Below, one piece after another: positions 1-5,792 of a stretch of 9,515 nt of DNA (position 1 is its first letter; every line of letters begins with the position of its first letter). A model generated the notes under the pieces. The model ran no database searches. It saw only the letters and a list, made by a program, of their open reading frames with translations, and was not told the DNA's origin. The stretch comes from Planctomycetota bacterium (GTDB lineage: Bacteria; Planctomycetota; Phycisphaerae; WQYP01): positions 1 through 9,515 of the forward strand of contig JAJYGE010000357.1 in the NCBI GenBank assembly GCA_021785155.1, written 5' to 3'. Made by a program: the position numbers and the translations under genes.

Positions 1-1
1 T

Positions 2-127
2 CTAACAACTCCGGATAGTGTTCAGATGCTGCAGGCGATGCTGTCATTGCACGAGAGTTTTTACTTATGCCCTGACAAAACCTCTTGGCCATGGGATAAT
101 CGTTGCTGTATAGATACGGAGCGATAG
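2..127 (+). CDS. Possible C-terminal tail of an upstream gene (partial, unrecognised)
   Basis: One plus-strand frame is open from the window edge to a TAG at 125-127, giving about 41 residues that include the stretches VQMLQAMLSLHESF and SWPWDNRCC. The other two plus-strand frames meet stops within the first 20 bases, so if a plus-strand gene enters from the left this is its frame. No family is recognised. A good promoter for the next gene lies inside this stretch (72-100), which weakens the coding case, although promoters inside gene ends do occur. It could equally be non-coding. Confidence 0.25.
   Translation, partial: LTTPDSVQMLQAMLSLHESFYLCPDKTSWPWDNRCCIDTER
72..100 (+). promoter_or_regulatory. 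Sigma70-type promoter for the ABC exporter gene
   Basis: A -35 hexamer CTGACA (72-77, 5/6 to consensus) and a -10 hexamer GATAAT (95-100, 5/6) are separated by exactly 17 bases. A TG at 92-93 makes it an extended -10 element. Transcription would begin near 107, leaving about 98 nt of leader before the GTG at 205. Inferred from sequence only. Confidence 0.55.
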
Positions 128-204
128 CGGCGTAGCGGCGGTCCGTTGCGGGTTACCGGCTCTGGTGGAACCGGCAAGGATGCAGAACAGGGCGGCGCAG
201 GTTT

Positions 205-2034
205 GTGAATGCACGTAGCAGTACCAGATCGACTGAAGAGCAGATTCATGCGGCGCTTGACTCGGCCTACCGCAACAAAACGCCCATGGGTACCCTCTGG
301 AGCCTGTTTCAGAATTATCGTCCACGGATGATTCTGGCCGTCGTTGTCTTTGCCATTAAGCAATCTCCGGTTTGGGCGCTACCGATTGTCACGGGTAACA
401 TTATCACAGCCATTACGCGCATCGATTCCGACCGCCATGGTGGCCATGTTTACCCCCCCGGGCCGCTGATACACTTTATGATTATTAATGCGGCGATTAT
501 GTTTGTGTTGATCGCGCAGAATATTCCCATGCACACGCTGTATGCCAAGTTGCTTTCGTCGGTAGTCCGGCAGGTGCAACTGGTGCTGCGGTCAGCGCTG
601 GTGGTGCGGTTGCAGCAACTTTCGATGAGTTTTCACGACAACATGCTTGCCGGGCGGCTGCAAAGCAAAGTGCTGCGCGATGTGGAAGCGGTACAGCAAT
701 TATCCAGTCTGCTCATTGATACATTGCTTTCCGGAGTCCTGATTCTGGTGGCCGCATTTGTTGTCACGCTGGCGAGAAGTCCCATCACACTGCTGTTTTT
801 TCTTATCACGGTTCCGGCGGCGGTGGGATTAACGCGATTATTCGGCGGCGTGATGCGTCAACGCAACGAGGCCTTTCGCGTGGAGTTGGAAAAAATGTCC
901 GGCGAAGTTTCGGAAATGATTGAGATGATACCCGTGGCGCGCGCGCATGCGGTTGAGCAATCCGAGGTAAACCGGGTTAACCGGCGACTTTTGCGTATCC
1001 GGAGAGTCGGGCAGGAGCTTGATACTACCAGCAATCTCTTTGGATCATCCGGATGGGCGACATTTCAATTTTTTCAGATGCTGTGTCTGGTGTTCAATGT
1101 CTGGCAATGCTATCGCGGGTGGATCACCGTAGGCGATGTGGTGATGTATCAGGGATTTTTTTCCATGGTGGTCGGATCGGTGCAGTCTATGGTAGCGACA
1201 ATTCCCCAGTTGGCCATCGGCATTGAATCCATCCGATCGATCGGCGAGGTGCTGGAATCGCCGGATATTGAGCGCAATGATGGTAAATTAATCGTCTCTT
1301 CGGTGCGAGGACATATTGAATTTCAATCAGTCTGTTATCAATATCCCGGTACGGACAGACTGGCGGTGGAAAACTTTTCAGTTGATGTTCCCGGGGGGCA
1401 AACCATTGCGGTGGTGGGCCAATCCGGATCAGGTAAGTCCACACTGATGAATCTGATTATTGGATTTCGTCGACCCACGGCGGGAAGGATTCTGGTTGAT
1501 GGCGTTGATATGGAGTCCATTAACCTCCAGACGCTGCGCCGTTTTCTGGCGGTGGTGCCGCAGCAGGTGGTGCTTTTCAGCGGAACGGTACGGGAAAACA
1601 TTGCCTACGGACTGGAACATGTCAGTGAAGAGCAGTTGCATTCGGTTTTGGAAATGGCCAACTGCGCGGAGTTTATCCGGGAATTGCCGAAGGGGATTGA
1701 TACGCCGTTGGGCAATCGCGGCGGCAAGCTTTCCGGCGGCCAGCGGCAACGAATCGCCATTGCGCGGGCGATGTTGCGTGACCCGCATATTATTATTCTC
1801 GATGAGGCGACGAGTGCCCTGGATTTGGCCGCTGAGCATCTGGTTCAGCAGGCCATTTCACGACTCATTAAGGGCCGCACCACGTTTATTGTGGCGCATC
1901 GCCTTTCAACGATCCGTGATGCGGATCGGGTGGTGGTTATGGATCATGGCCATCTGGCGGAAGTCGGTGCGTATGCCGATCTTCTGGCACAGCCGGAATC
2001 CGCCTTTTCCCGCCTGCACGCGCTACAGATTTAG
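205..2034 (+). CDS. ABC exporter half-transporter, fused permease and ATPase (MsbA/ABCB type)
   Basis: This 609-residue protein has the normal length and order of a type IV-fold (type I) ABC exporter half-transporter, which works as a dimer in the inner membrane. Hydrophobic segments lie at roughly 42-65, 88-110, 165-190, 193-213, 281-303 and 308-334, giving the six-helix permease. The nucleotide-binding domain follows from about 365: Walker A GQSGSGKST (405-413), Q-loop around Q453 in VVPQQ, signature LSGGQ (509-513), Walker B IIILDE ending D533-E534, D-loop SALD and switch His565. All motifs are intact, so it should hydrolyse ATP. The GTG at 205 is the earliest usable start, because the frame closes at a TAG at 133-135. 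Its ribosome site is weak (GCAGG at 197-201). No second half-transporter gene is adjacent, suggesting a homodimer. The substrate (lipid, drug or peptide) cannot be told; lipid A-type flippases and multidrug exporters share this architecture. Confidence 0.93.
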   Translation: MNARSSTRSTEEQIHAALDSAYRNKTPMGTLWSLFQNYRPRMILAVVVFAIKQSPVWALPIVTGNIITAITRIDSDRHGGHVYPPGPLIHFMIINAAIMFVLIAQNIPMHTLYAKLLSSVVRQVQLVLRSALVVRLQQLSMSFHDNMLAGRLQSKVLRDVEAVQQLSSLLIDTLLSGVLILVAAFVVTLARSPITLLFFLITVPAAVGLTRLFGGVMRQRNEAFRVELEKMSGEVSEMIEMIPVARAHAVEQSEVNRVNRRLLRIRRVGQELDTTSNLFGSSGWATFQFFQMLCLVFNVWQCYRGWITVGDVVMYQGFFSMVVGSVQSMVATIPQLAIGIESIRSIGEVLESPDIERNDGKLIVSSVRGHIEFQSVCYQYPGTDRLAVENFSVDVPGGQTIAVVGQSGSGKSTLMNLIIGFRRPTAGRILVDGVDMESINLQTLRRFLAVVPQQVVLFSGTVRENIAYGLEHVSEEQLHSVLEMANCAEFIRELPKGIDTPLGNRGGKLSGGQRQRIAIARAMLRDPHIIILDEATSALDLAAEHLVQQAISRLIKGRTTFIVAHRLSTIRDADRVVVMDHGHLAEVGAYADLLAQPESAFSRLHALQI

Positions 2035-2292
2035 AGGTGACAGCTTGGCCTGGCATACCGATGGCTTTTCCGCGGCAGGCGAAACAATTCCGGAAATGGC
2101 TGAAGGCCGGTGGGGCGATACTTGGGCAATCCTTGATCCGCGAGACACGTGACACGTTGGCGGAGGGTTAACGGTTGTTGTCTGATCGCCTGGCTATTAT
2201 GATCGTGAAGTCGGGTGCGGCTTGCAGGGTATTGTCGGCGCATGTTTTCGGGTCGCATGACGTTGCTTATGGAAAAATCCGGAGGATTTCCG
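2035..2292. other. Intergenic region between ABC exporter and gdx
   Basis: The 258 bases contain no convincing gene. A TATTAT hexamer at 2195-2200 could be the -10 of the gdx promoter, but no good -35 lies 16-18 bases upstream. Because the downstream gene is of the guanidinium exporter type, I looked for the conserved segments of the guanidine-I, -II and -III riboswitches and did not find them. No T-tract terminator follows the ABC gene, so readthrough into gdx is possible. Confidence 0.5.
2281..2285 (+). promoter_or_regulatory. Ribosome binding site fixing the gdx start
   Basis: GGAGG sits 7 bases before the ATG at 2293. This decides the start in favour of MIAWLVL, which matches the usual N-terminus of the family, over in-frame starts farther upstream such as the GTG at 2215. 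Confidence 0.8.
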
Positions 2293-2616
2293 ATGATCGC
2301 ATGGCTTGTTCTGATTGTCGCGGGCTTGTTTGAAGTAATCTGGGCAATCGGATTGAAATATTCCAACGGGCTGACCGAACTTGTGCCCGCCACGGTGACA
2401 CTCATTGGGATGATTGTCAGCATGGCGTTATTGTCCATAGCCGTCAAGACTATTCCGGTGGGGACGGCGTATGCGGTGTGGGTTGGAATCGGAGCGGTAG
2501 GTACGGCCTTACTGGGTATTCTGATATTTAAAGAACCTGCCACCGCGTTGCGGCTGGGCTTTATTATTCTGATTGTTCTTGGCGTTATAGGCTTAAAGCT
2601 GACGGGACCATCGTAA
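2293..2616 (+). CDS. gdx: SMR-family guanidinium exporter (Gdx, formerly SugE)
   Basis: This 107-residue four-helix membrane protein has the usual length of small multidrug resistance (SMR) proteins, which form antiparallel dimers in the inner membrane and exchange substrate for protons. The essential proton- and substrate-coupling glutamate is E14, in GLFEVIWAIGLK, with W17 and K22 following. S43 in the MIVSMALL segment, and Y60 and W63 in PVGTAYAVWVGIGAVG, match the residues that line the binding site in the Gdx subtype. That subtype exports guanidinium ion rather than aromatic drugs as EmrE does. The C-terminal helix LGFIILIVLGVIGLKL is also typical of SugE/Gdx. The assignment to Gdx over other SMR subtypes rests on these motifs from memory of the family. 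The gene stands alone: the exporter upstream is 258 bases away and a tRNA faces it downstream. In many bacteria gdx genes are under guanidine riboswitches, but none is evident here. Confidence 0.9.
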   Translation: MIAWLVLIVAGLFEVIWAIGLKYSNGLTELVPATVTLIGMIVSMALLSIAVKTIPVGTAYAVWVGIGAVGTALLGILIFKEPATALRLGFIILIVLGVIGLKLTGPS

Positions 2617-2641
2617 AAGGCCGTGGCGGGAGCATCAAGTA

Positions 2642-2666
2642 GACCGCCGGAGCGGTCGGCGTTTTT
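2642..2666 (+). terminator. Probable intrinsic terminator of gdx
   Basis: Twenty-five bases after the gdx stop is a GC-rich hairpin followed by TTTTT (2662-2666). Two pairings are possible. GACCGC/GCGGTC (2642-2647 with 2652-2657) leaves a 4-base spacer before the Ts. CGCCG/CGGCG (2645-2649 with 2657-2661) directly abuts the T run. Either would suit Rho-independent termination, although the stem and T-tract are short. Confidence 0.5.
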
Positions 2667-2736
2667 GGCGCGGGCAATATTGGAGTTGCATGCGTATGCA
2701 CTCAATTGGTTGCCTGATCGGTTGCTCTCCCGCCCG

Positions 2737-2754
2737 GTTCGCCCCTGGGCGAAC
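2737..2754 (-). repeat. Inverted repeat flush with the tRNA 3' end
   Basis: GTTCGCCC (2737-2744) and GGGCGAAC (2747-2754) are perfect complements around two bases. They make an 8-bp stem, or 7 bp with a four-base loop. The last base is the tRNA discriminator position. No T-tract follows on the minus strand, so it is not a standard terminator. It may be a trailer hairpin of the tRNA precursor. Confidence 0.6.
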
Positions 2755-2840
2755 GGAGGCGGAGGGATTCGAACCCCCGGTGGACTTGCGCCCACACCGG
2801 TTTTCAAAACCGGCGCGTTAAACCGCTCTGCCACGCCTCC
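2754..2840 (-). tRNA. tRNA-Ser (anticodon UGA)
   Basis: Read on the minus strand, the 87 nt fold as a class II tRNA. The acceptor stem GGAGGCG (2840-2834) pairs with CGCCTCC (2761-2755) and the discriminator is G at 2754. The anticodon stem CCGGT/ACCGG encloses the loop TTTGAAA with anticodon TGA at 2806-2804. A long variable arm has a GTGGGC/GTCCAC stem (one G-U pair) closed by GCAA. The T-arm GGGGG-TTCGAAT-CCCTC has one G-U pair. The long variable arm and the UGA anticodon identify serine, reading UCA and other UCN codons. The 3' CCA is not encoded, so it must be added by tRNA nucleotidyltransferase. The gene is isolated and convergent with gdx. Tight inverted repeats lie 4 bases upstream of its 5' end and flush with its 3' end. 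Confidence 0.96.
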
Positions 2841-2844
2841 CGGT

Positions 2845-2882
2845 ATCCGAAGATTTGAAATAAAGACCTCAAATCTTCGGAT
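2845..2882. repeat. Perfect 14-bp inverted repeat just upstream of the tRNA
   Basis: The arms ATCCGAAGATTTGA (2845-2858) and TCAAATCTTCGGAT (2869-2882) are exact complements around a 10-base loop. The near arm ends 4 bases from the mature 5' end of the tRNA-Ser. On the plus strand the stem is followed by CCATCTTTTAG, a poor terminator tail. On the minus strand it runs directly into the tRNA, where it would form a hairpin in the precursor leader if transcription starts near 2895. Confidence 0.7.
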
Positions 2883-2901
2883 CCATCTTTTAGCAAGTAA
2901 G

Positions 2902-2930
2902 AGAGTACCGTATTCAATTTGCGTGGTCAA
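2902..2930 (-). promoter_or_regulatory. Candidate promoter of tRNA-Ser
   Basis: On the minus strand TTGACC (2930-2925, 5/6 to the -35 consensus) is followed after 17 bases by TACTCT (2907-2902, 3/6 to the -10 consensus). Transcription would start near 2895, about 55 nt before the mature tRNA, so the 14-bp inverted repeat would lie in the leader. Confidence 0.35.
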
Positions 2931-2943
2931 ATGTTTCAATTTG
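2913..2943 (+). repeat. 9-bp direct repeat TTCAATTTG with a 22-bp period
   Basis: TTCAATTTG occurs at 2913-2921 and again at 2935-2943, exactly 22 bases apart, close to two helical turns. The copies overlap the candidate tRNA promoter and lie just upstream of the transporter promoter. This geometry could suit two protein-binding half-sites on one DNA face. No matching regulator is in the window. Confidence 0.45.
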
Positions 2944-2968
2944 TCCTAACTTTCACGCATCTACCGCG

Positions 2969-2997
2969 TTGACACAAGGGCGGCAGCAAATTACGAT
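2969..2997 (+). promoter_or_regulatory. Sigma70-type promoter of the sugar transporter operon
   Basis: A perfect -35 TTGACA (2969-2974) is followed after 17 bases by TACGAT (2992-2997, 4/6 to consensus, with the key T, A, A and T positions kept). The start point would be near 3004, giving a leader of about 190 nt before the ATG at 3194. Such a long leader leaves room for post-transcriptional control. Confidence 0.6.
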
Positions 2998-3121
2998 TCA
3001 AAACTCGATAATGCCTTCAAGCAGTGTCAGGCTGAATGTTGGCGGCTTCAGGCGGGGAAGAGTGAAGTTTATGCGCTGTCTGGATTTCAAGTATTTCATG
3101 GACGCAACCTAAGACGGAAAA

Positions 3122-3179
3122 AATGTAAATGTGCGGAATGTTGGGTTCCGAATCAATATCCCGGAAGGGTTTTTACATT
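3122..3179 (+). promoter_or_regulatory. Leader segment with nested and alternative hairpins before the operon
   Basis: AATGTAAA (3122-3129) is complementary to TTTACATT (3172-3179), just before the Shine-Dalgarno sequence. Inside it, TTCCG (3146-3150) can pair either with CGGAA at 3134-3138 or with CGGAA at 3162-3166, but not both. This arrangement could act as a switch controlling ribosome access. The stems are short and no known riboswitch core is recognised, so this remains a candidate only. Confidence 0.3.
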
Positions 3180-3180
3180 C

Positions 3181-3186
3181 AGGAGG
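3181..3186 (+). promoter_or_regulatory. Ribosome binding site fixing the binding-protein start
   Basis: AGGAGG lies 7 bases before the ATG at 3194. It places the start at MRRFPKLT, which yields a normal lipoprotein signal peptide. The longer frame from 3131 would add 21 residues before it and spoil the signal. Confidence 0.85.
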
Positions 3187-3193
3187 ATTACCT

Positions 3194-4240
3194 ATGCGGC
3201 GGTTTCCAAAATTAACATTGATGGTGGCGGCACTGGGATTGACCTTCGGCCTATCGGGTTGTGGCAAGGGTGGGTCGAGCAGCAGTCAATCCACCACTCC
3301 AACCAGCACGCCCGCGGCCACAGCGGCCCCGGCCAAGCCGGTGCATGTATATCCCAAGGGTACGCACATTAAGCTGGCATTTGTCAGCAATAATGTGGCC
3401 AATTATTGGAATTTCGCCCATGCCGGCGTGCGGGCATTCGAAAAGAAAACCGGCATTCAGGTAACGTTTCGGGAGCCGGCCAAGGGGACTGTCGCTGAGC
3501 AGAATCAGATTATTGAAGACCTTGTAACCGAAGGTTACAACGGCATTGCGATCAGTGTCATTGCTCCCAATGACCAGATTCGCACGCTGGATTCCGCAGC
3601 GCGATCTTTAAATTTAATCTGCGTTGATTCCGATGCGCCAAAATCCAATCGGCTCATGTACATTGGTACCATGAACTACAATGCCGGCCTGTTAATGGGC
3701 AAAGAAATCGTCAAGCTGCTGCCAAGGGGTGGACAGGTGGCCATTTTCGTGGGCAACCTCGCCGCCCGTAATGCGTATCGGCGATTGGATGGTATTGAGC
3801 ATGTGATCAAAGGTCACAACATTACCATTGTTGCCAAAAAAGAGGACAACCAGGATTATGCCCGCGCCAGGTCCAATGCGGAAAACGTCATCAGCGCCTT
3901 TCCGCACTTGAGTCTGATGTGCGGTCTGTATTCTTATAATGGTGCTTTGGCCGCTTCGGCCGTCAAGGCCGCCGGTGATAAGGGCAAGATCAAAGTCATC
4001 GCCTTTGACCAGGATCCCGATACGCTTCAGGATATTACAACCGGATTGATTAACGCCACGGTGGTTCAAAACCCGTTCATGGAAGGATATCTTTCATGCA
4101 AGTACCTGCGCAACATTTGTGCCGACGGCATGAAAGCTGTGCCGACACCGGCCAATGTGGACACGGGCGTGCAAATTGTGGATGCCAAGAATTTGGCTGC
4201 CTATCAGAAGAAACTCGCGAAGATGATGGCCAGTAAATAA
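3194..4240 (+). CDS. Sugar ABC importer substrate-binding lipoprotein (RbsB-like, CUT2 family)
   Basis: This 348-residue protein starts with a signal peptide (RRFPK, then hydrophobic 7-20) ending in the lipobox L20-S-G-C23, so it should be lipid-anchored at Cys23. Residues 24-49 form a Gly/Ser/Thr/Pro/Ala-rich linker. The periplasmic-binding-protein type I fold (Peripla_BP_4, as in RbsB) runs from about 58 to 340. By position against ribose-binding protein, R192, N249, D272 (AFDQDPDTL) and Q292 (TVVQNPF) match its sugar-contacting Arg, Asn, Asp and Gln. The usual Asp-Arg pair in the first lobe is D145-S146 here. The sugar is therefore a monosaccharide of unknown identity, not necessarily ribose. 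It is the first gene of an operon with the ATPase 34 bases downstream. No sugar kinase or isomerase is adjacent. Confidence 0.92.
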   Translation: MRRFPKLTLMVAALGLTFGLSGCGKGGSSSSQSTTPTSTPAATAAPAKPVHVYPKGTHIKLAFVSNNVANYWNFAHAGVRAFEKKTGIQVTFREPAKGTVAEQNQIIEDLVTEGYNGIAISVIAPNDQIRTLDSAARSLNLICVDSDAPKSNRLMYIGTMNYNAGLLMGKEIVKLLPRGGQVAIFVGNLAARNAYRRLDGIEHVIKGHNITIVAKKEDNQDYARARSNAENVISAFPHLSLMCGLYSYNGALAASAVKAAGDKGKIKVIAFDQDPDTLQDITTGLINATVVQNPFMEGYLSCKYLRNICADGMKAVPTPANVDTGVQIVDAKNLAAYQKKLAKMMASK

Positions 4241-4254
4241 TCAGTACTGTCGTC

Positions 4255-4270
4255 TGATCACACAGGATCA
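4255..4270 (+). promoter_or_regulatory. Small hairpin over the ribosome site of the ATPase gene
   Basis: TGATC (4255-4259) and GATCA (4266-4270) are inverted around a six-base loop. The AGGA at 4264-4267, the only Shine-Dalgarno-like sequence before the ATG at 4275, lies partly in the stem. This could lower ATPase translation relative to the abundant binding protein, but the stem is only 5 bp. Confidence 0.25.
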
Positions 4271-4274
4271 CCGC

Positions 4275-5792
4275 ATGGCCGAAGACTATATCCTGCGAAT
4301 GCGGGGTGTTACAAAACGATTTCCGGGCGTTACGGCGCTGGAAAATGTGGACTTGGAACTGCGCAGCGGTGAAGTTCTGGCCCTGATGGGCGAAAACGGC
4401 GCGGGTAAAAGTACGCTGATGAAAATTCTCGGCGGTGCTCAGCCACCGGATGAGGGCGAGCTGCTTATTGATGGCAAAGCGGTGGAGTTCCGGAGTGTTT
4501 CCGATTCGCGGCGGAATGGCATTGTGCTGGTACATCAGGAATTGATGATGGCGTCCAATCTGGACGTGGCCGGAAACATTTTTCTGGGCAGCGAAAAAAG
4601 CCACTGGGGCCTTTTGAATCGGCGGGCCATGCGATCCGCATCGGTAGCGCTGTTGCGTCGGGTAGGGCTGTCCTGTTCACCGGCTATGTTGGTAAGCGCG
4701 CTGACGCCCGGCCAGATGCAAATGGTTGAAATCGCCAAAGCCCTTTCCCACAAAGCCAGAATTCTGATTCTTGATGAACCGACAAGCTCCTTAACGCTTA
4801 CGGAATCCGAGCAGCTTTTCAAAATCATCGGCGATCTGAAACGCGACGGTATTGCCATTATTTATATTTCACATCGGATGGAGGAAGTCAAACGCCTGGC
4901 AGACCGTGTGATTGTGTTGCGCGACGGCAAGCGGGTGGGGGAACTGGAGCATGATCAAATTACCCAAAATAAGATTGTTTCCATGATGGTGGGAAGAGAA
5001 TTGACCAACTGGTATCCGCCGCTGCGGCCCAAGGCAAATTATCCTCCCATTTTGCAGGTCAACAATCTCATTGTTCCCGGCGCTCCCTGTGCGGTGAGCT
5101 TTGAAGCCGGGAAAGGTGAGATTGTCGGTTTTGCCGGGCTGGTGGGTTCCGGTCGCACGGAATTAATGCAGGCGATTTTCGGTACAACCCCGTCGCTGGG
5201 CGGAACCCTGACGGTAGATGGACAAGCTTTTGCGCCACGCCGGCCACGTGACGCCATCAGTCGTGGCATTTATCTGGCGCCGGAAGATCGTAAGCATCAT
5301 GGCCTGGTGCTGCCGATGAGCATTGCCCAGAATATTTCCATGCCGGATATCCATAATTACAAACCGCGAATATGGCTGCAACGCGGGCATGAACTGGTGG
5401 TGGCTAAAAAACAATTGGAATCTCTGCGGATAAAGGCTCCGGGTGTGAAACACCGCGTGGGGAGTCTGTCGGGCGGAAATCAGCAGAAAGTGGTTCTGGG
5501 TAAATGGCTGGCCATGCGACCGAAAATATTGATTCTTGATGAACCCACACGCGGGGTGGACGTCGGGGCCAAGGCGGAAATTTATCGGGAAATGATGGAA
5601 TTGGCCCAGCAGGGCATTACCATTTTGATGGTCAGTTCGGAAATGGAAGAGGTGCTGGGCATGAGCGATCGGATTGTCGTCATGCGGGAGAGACGAATGG
5701 AAGGTGTTTTGCCGCGTGATCAAGCTACGCAGGAGCGCATTGCGGCGCTGATGACCGGCGCGGGGAAAATTGATAAAAGCATTGGAGTCTGA
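4275..5792 (+). CDS. Sugar ABC importer ATPase with two nucleotide-binding domains (RbsA/MglA-like)
   Basis: At 505 residues this has the standard length of CUT2 ATPases, which carry two fused ABC domains and energise monosaccharide uptake from the cytoplasmic face. The first domain has Walker A GENGAGKST (39-47), a slightly altered signature LTPGQ (143-147, where LSGGQ/LSIGQ is usual) and Walker B ILILDEP with D167-E168. The second has a degenerate Walker A, GLVGSGRT (288-295), with Arg294 instead of Lys, a canonical signature LSGGNQQKV (398-406) and Walker B ending D422-E423. The Lys-to-Arg change in the second domain is normal for RbsA, MglA and XylG, so only one ATP site is expected to be fully active. 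The gene lies 34 bases after the binding protein. Its TGA overlaps the permease ATG, indicating one transcript and coupled translation. Confidence 0.95.
   Translation: MAEDYILRMRGVTKRFPGVTALENVDLELRSGEVLALMGENGAGKSTLMKILGGAQPPDEGELLIDGKAVEFRSVSDSRRNGIVLVHQELMMASNLDVAGNIFLGSEKSHWGLLNRRAMRSASVALLRRVGLSCSPAMLVSALTPGQMQMVEIAKALSHKARILILDEPTSSLTLTESEQLFKIIGDLKRDGIAIIYISHRMEEVKRLADRVIVLRDGKRVGELEHDQITQNKIVSMMVGRELTNWYPPLRPKANYPPILQVNNLIVPGAPCAVSFEAGKGEIVGFAGLVGSGRTELMQAIFGTTPSLGGTLTVDGQAFAPRRPRDAISRGIYLAPEDRKHHGLVLPMSIAQNISMPDIHNYKPRIWLQRGHELVVAKKQLESLRIKAPGVKHRVGSLSGGNQQKVVLGKWLAMRPKILILDEPTRGVDVGAKAEIYREMMELAQQGITILMVSSEMEEVLGMSDRIVVMRERRMEGVLPRDQATQERIAALMTGAGKIDKSIGV

Larger units (their letters stand above)
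2841..3193. other. Divergent control region between tRNA-Ser and the sugar transporter operon
   Basis: These 353 bases separate the minus-strand tRNA from the plus-strand transporter. They hold, in order, a 14-bp inverted repeat, a candidate tRNA promoter, a 9-bp direct repeat with 22-bp period, a strong transporter promoter and a long leader of about 190 nt. The only small frame is 33 codons from an ATG at 3011 to 3112, without a ribosome site and with no recognisable product, so I do not call a gene. Confidence 0.6.

Noticed and set aside
1460..2152. Long plus-strand open frame (230 codons) inside and past the ABC exporter gene
   Set aside because: It is a shifted frame of the ATPase domain, which has all ABC motifs. 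Its own product is rich in Arg, Trp and Ser and has no recognisable domain.
2031..2939. Long minus-strand open frame (302 codons) across gdx and the tRNA
   Set aside because: It is antisense to gdx and runs through the tRNA-Ser gene, so it cannot be a real protein gene.
2623..2949. Plus-strand open frame containing GGGGIRTPGGLAPTP
   Set aside because: This is the familiar artefact of translating the antisense strand of a tRNA-Ser gene.
3011..3112. 33-codon open frame in the operon leader
   Set aside because: It has no ribosome site, no recognisable sequence and could easily arise by chance. It would be worth revisiting only if conserved as a leader peptide.
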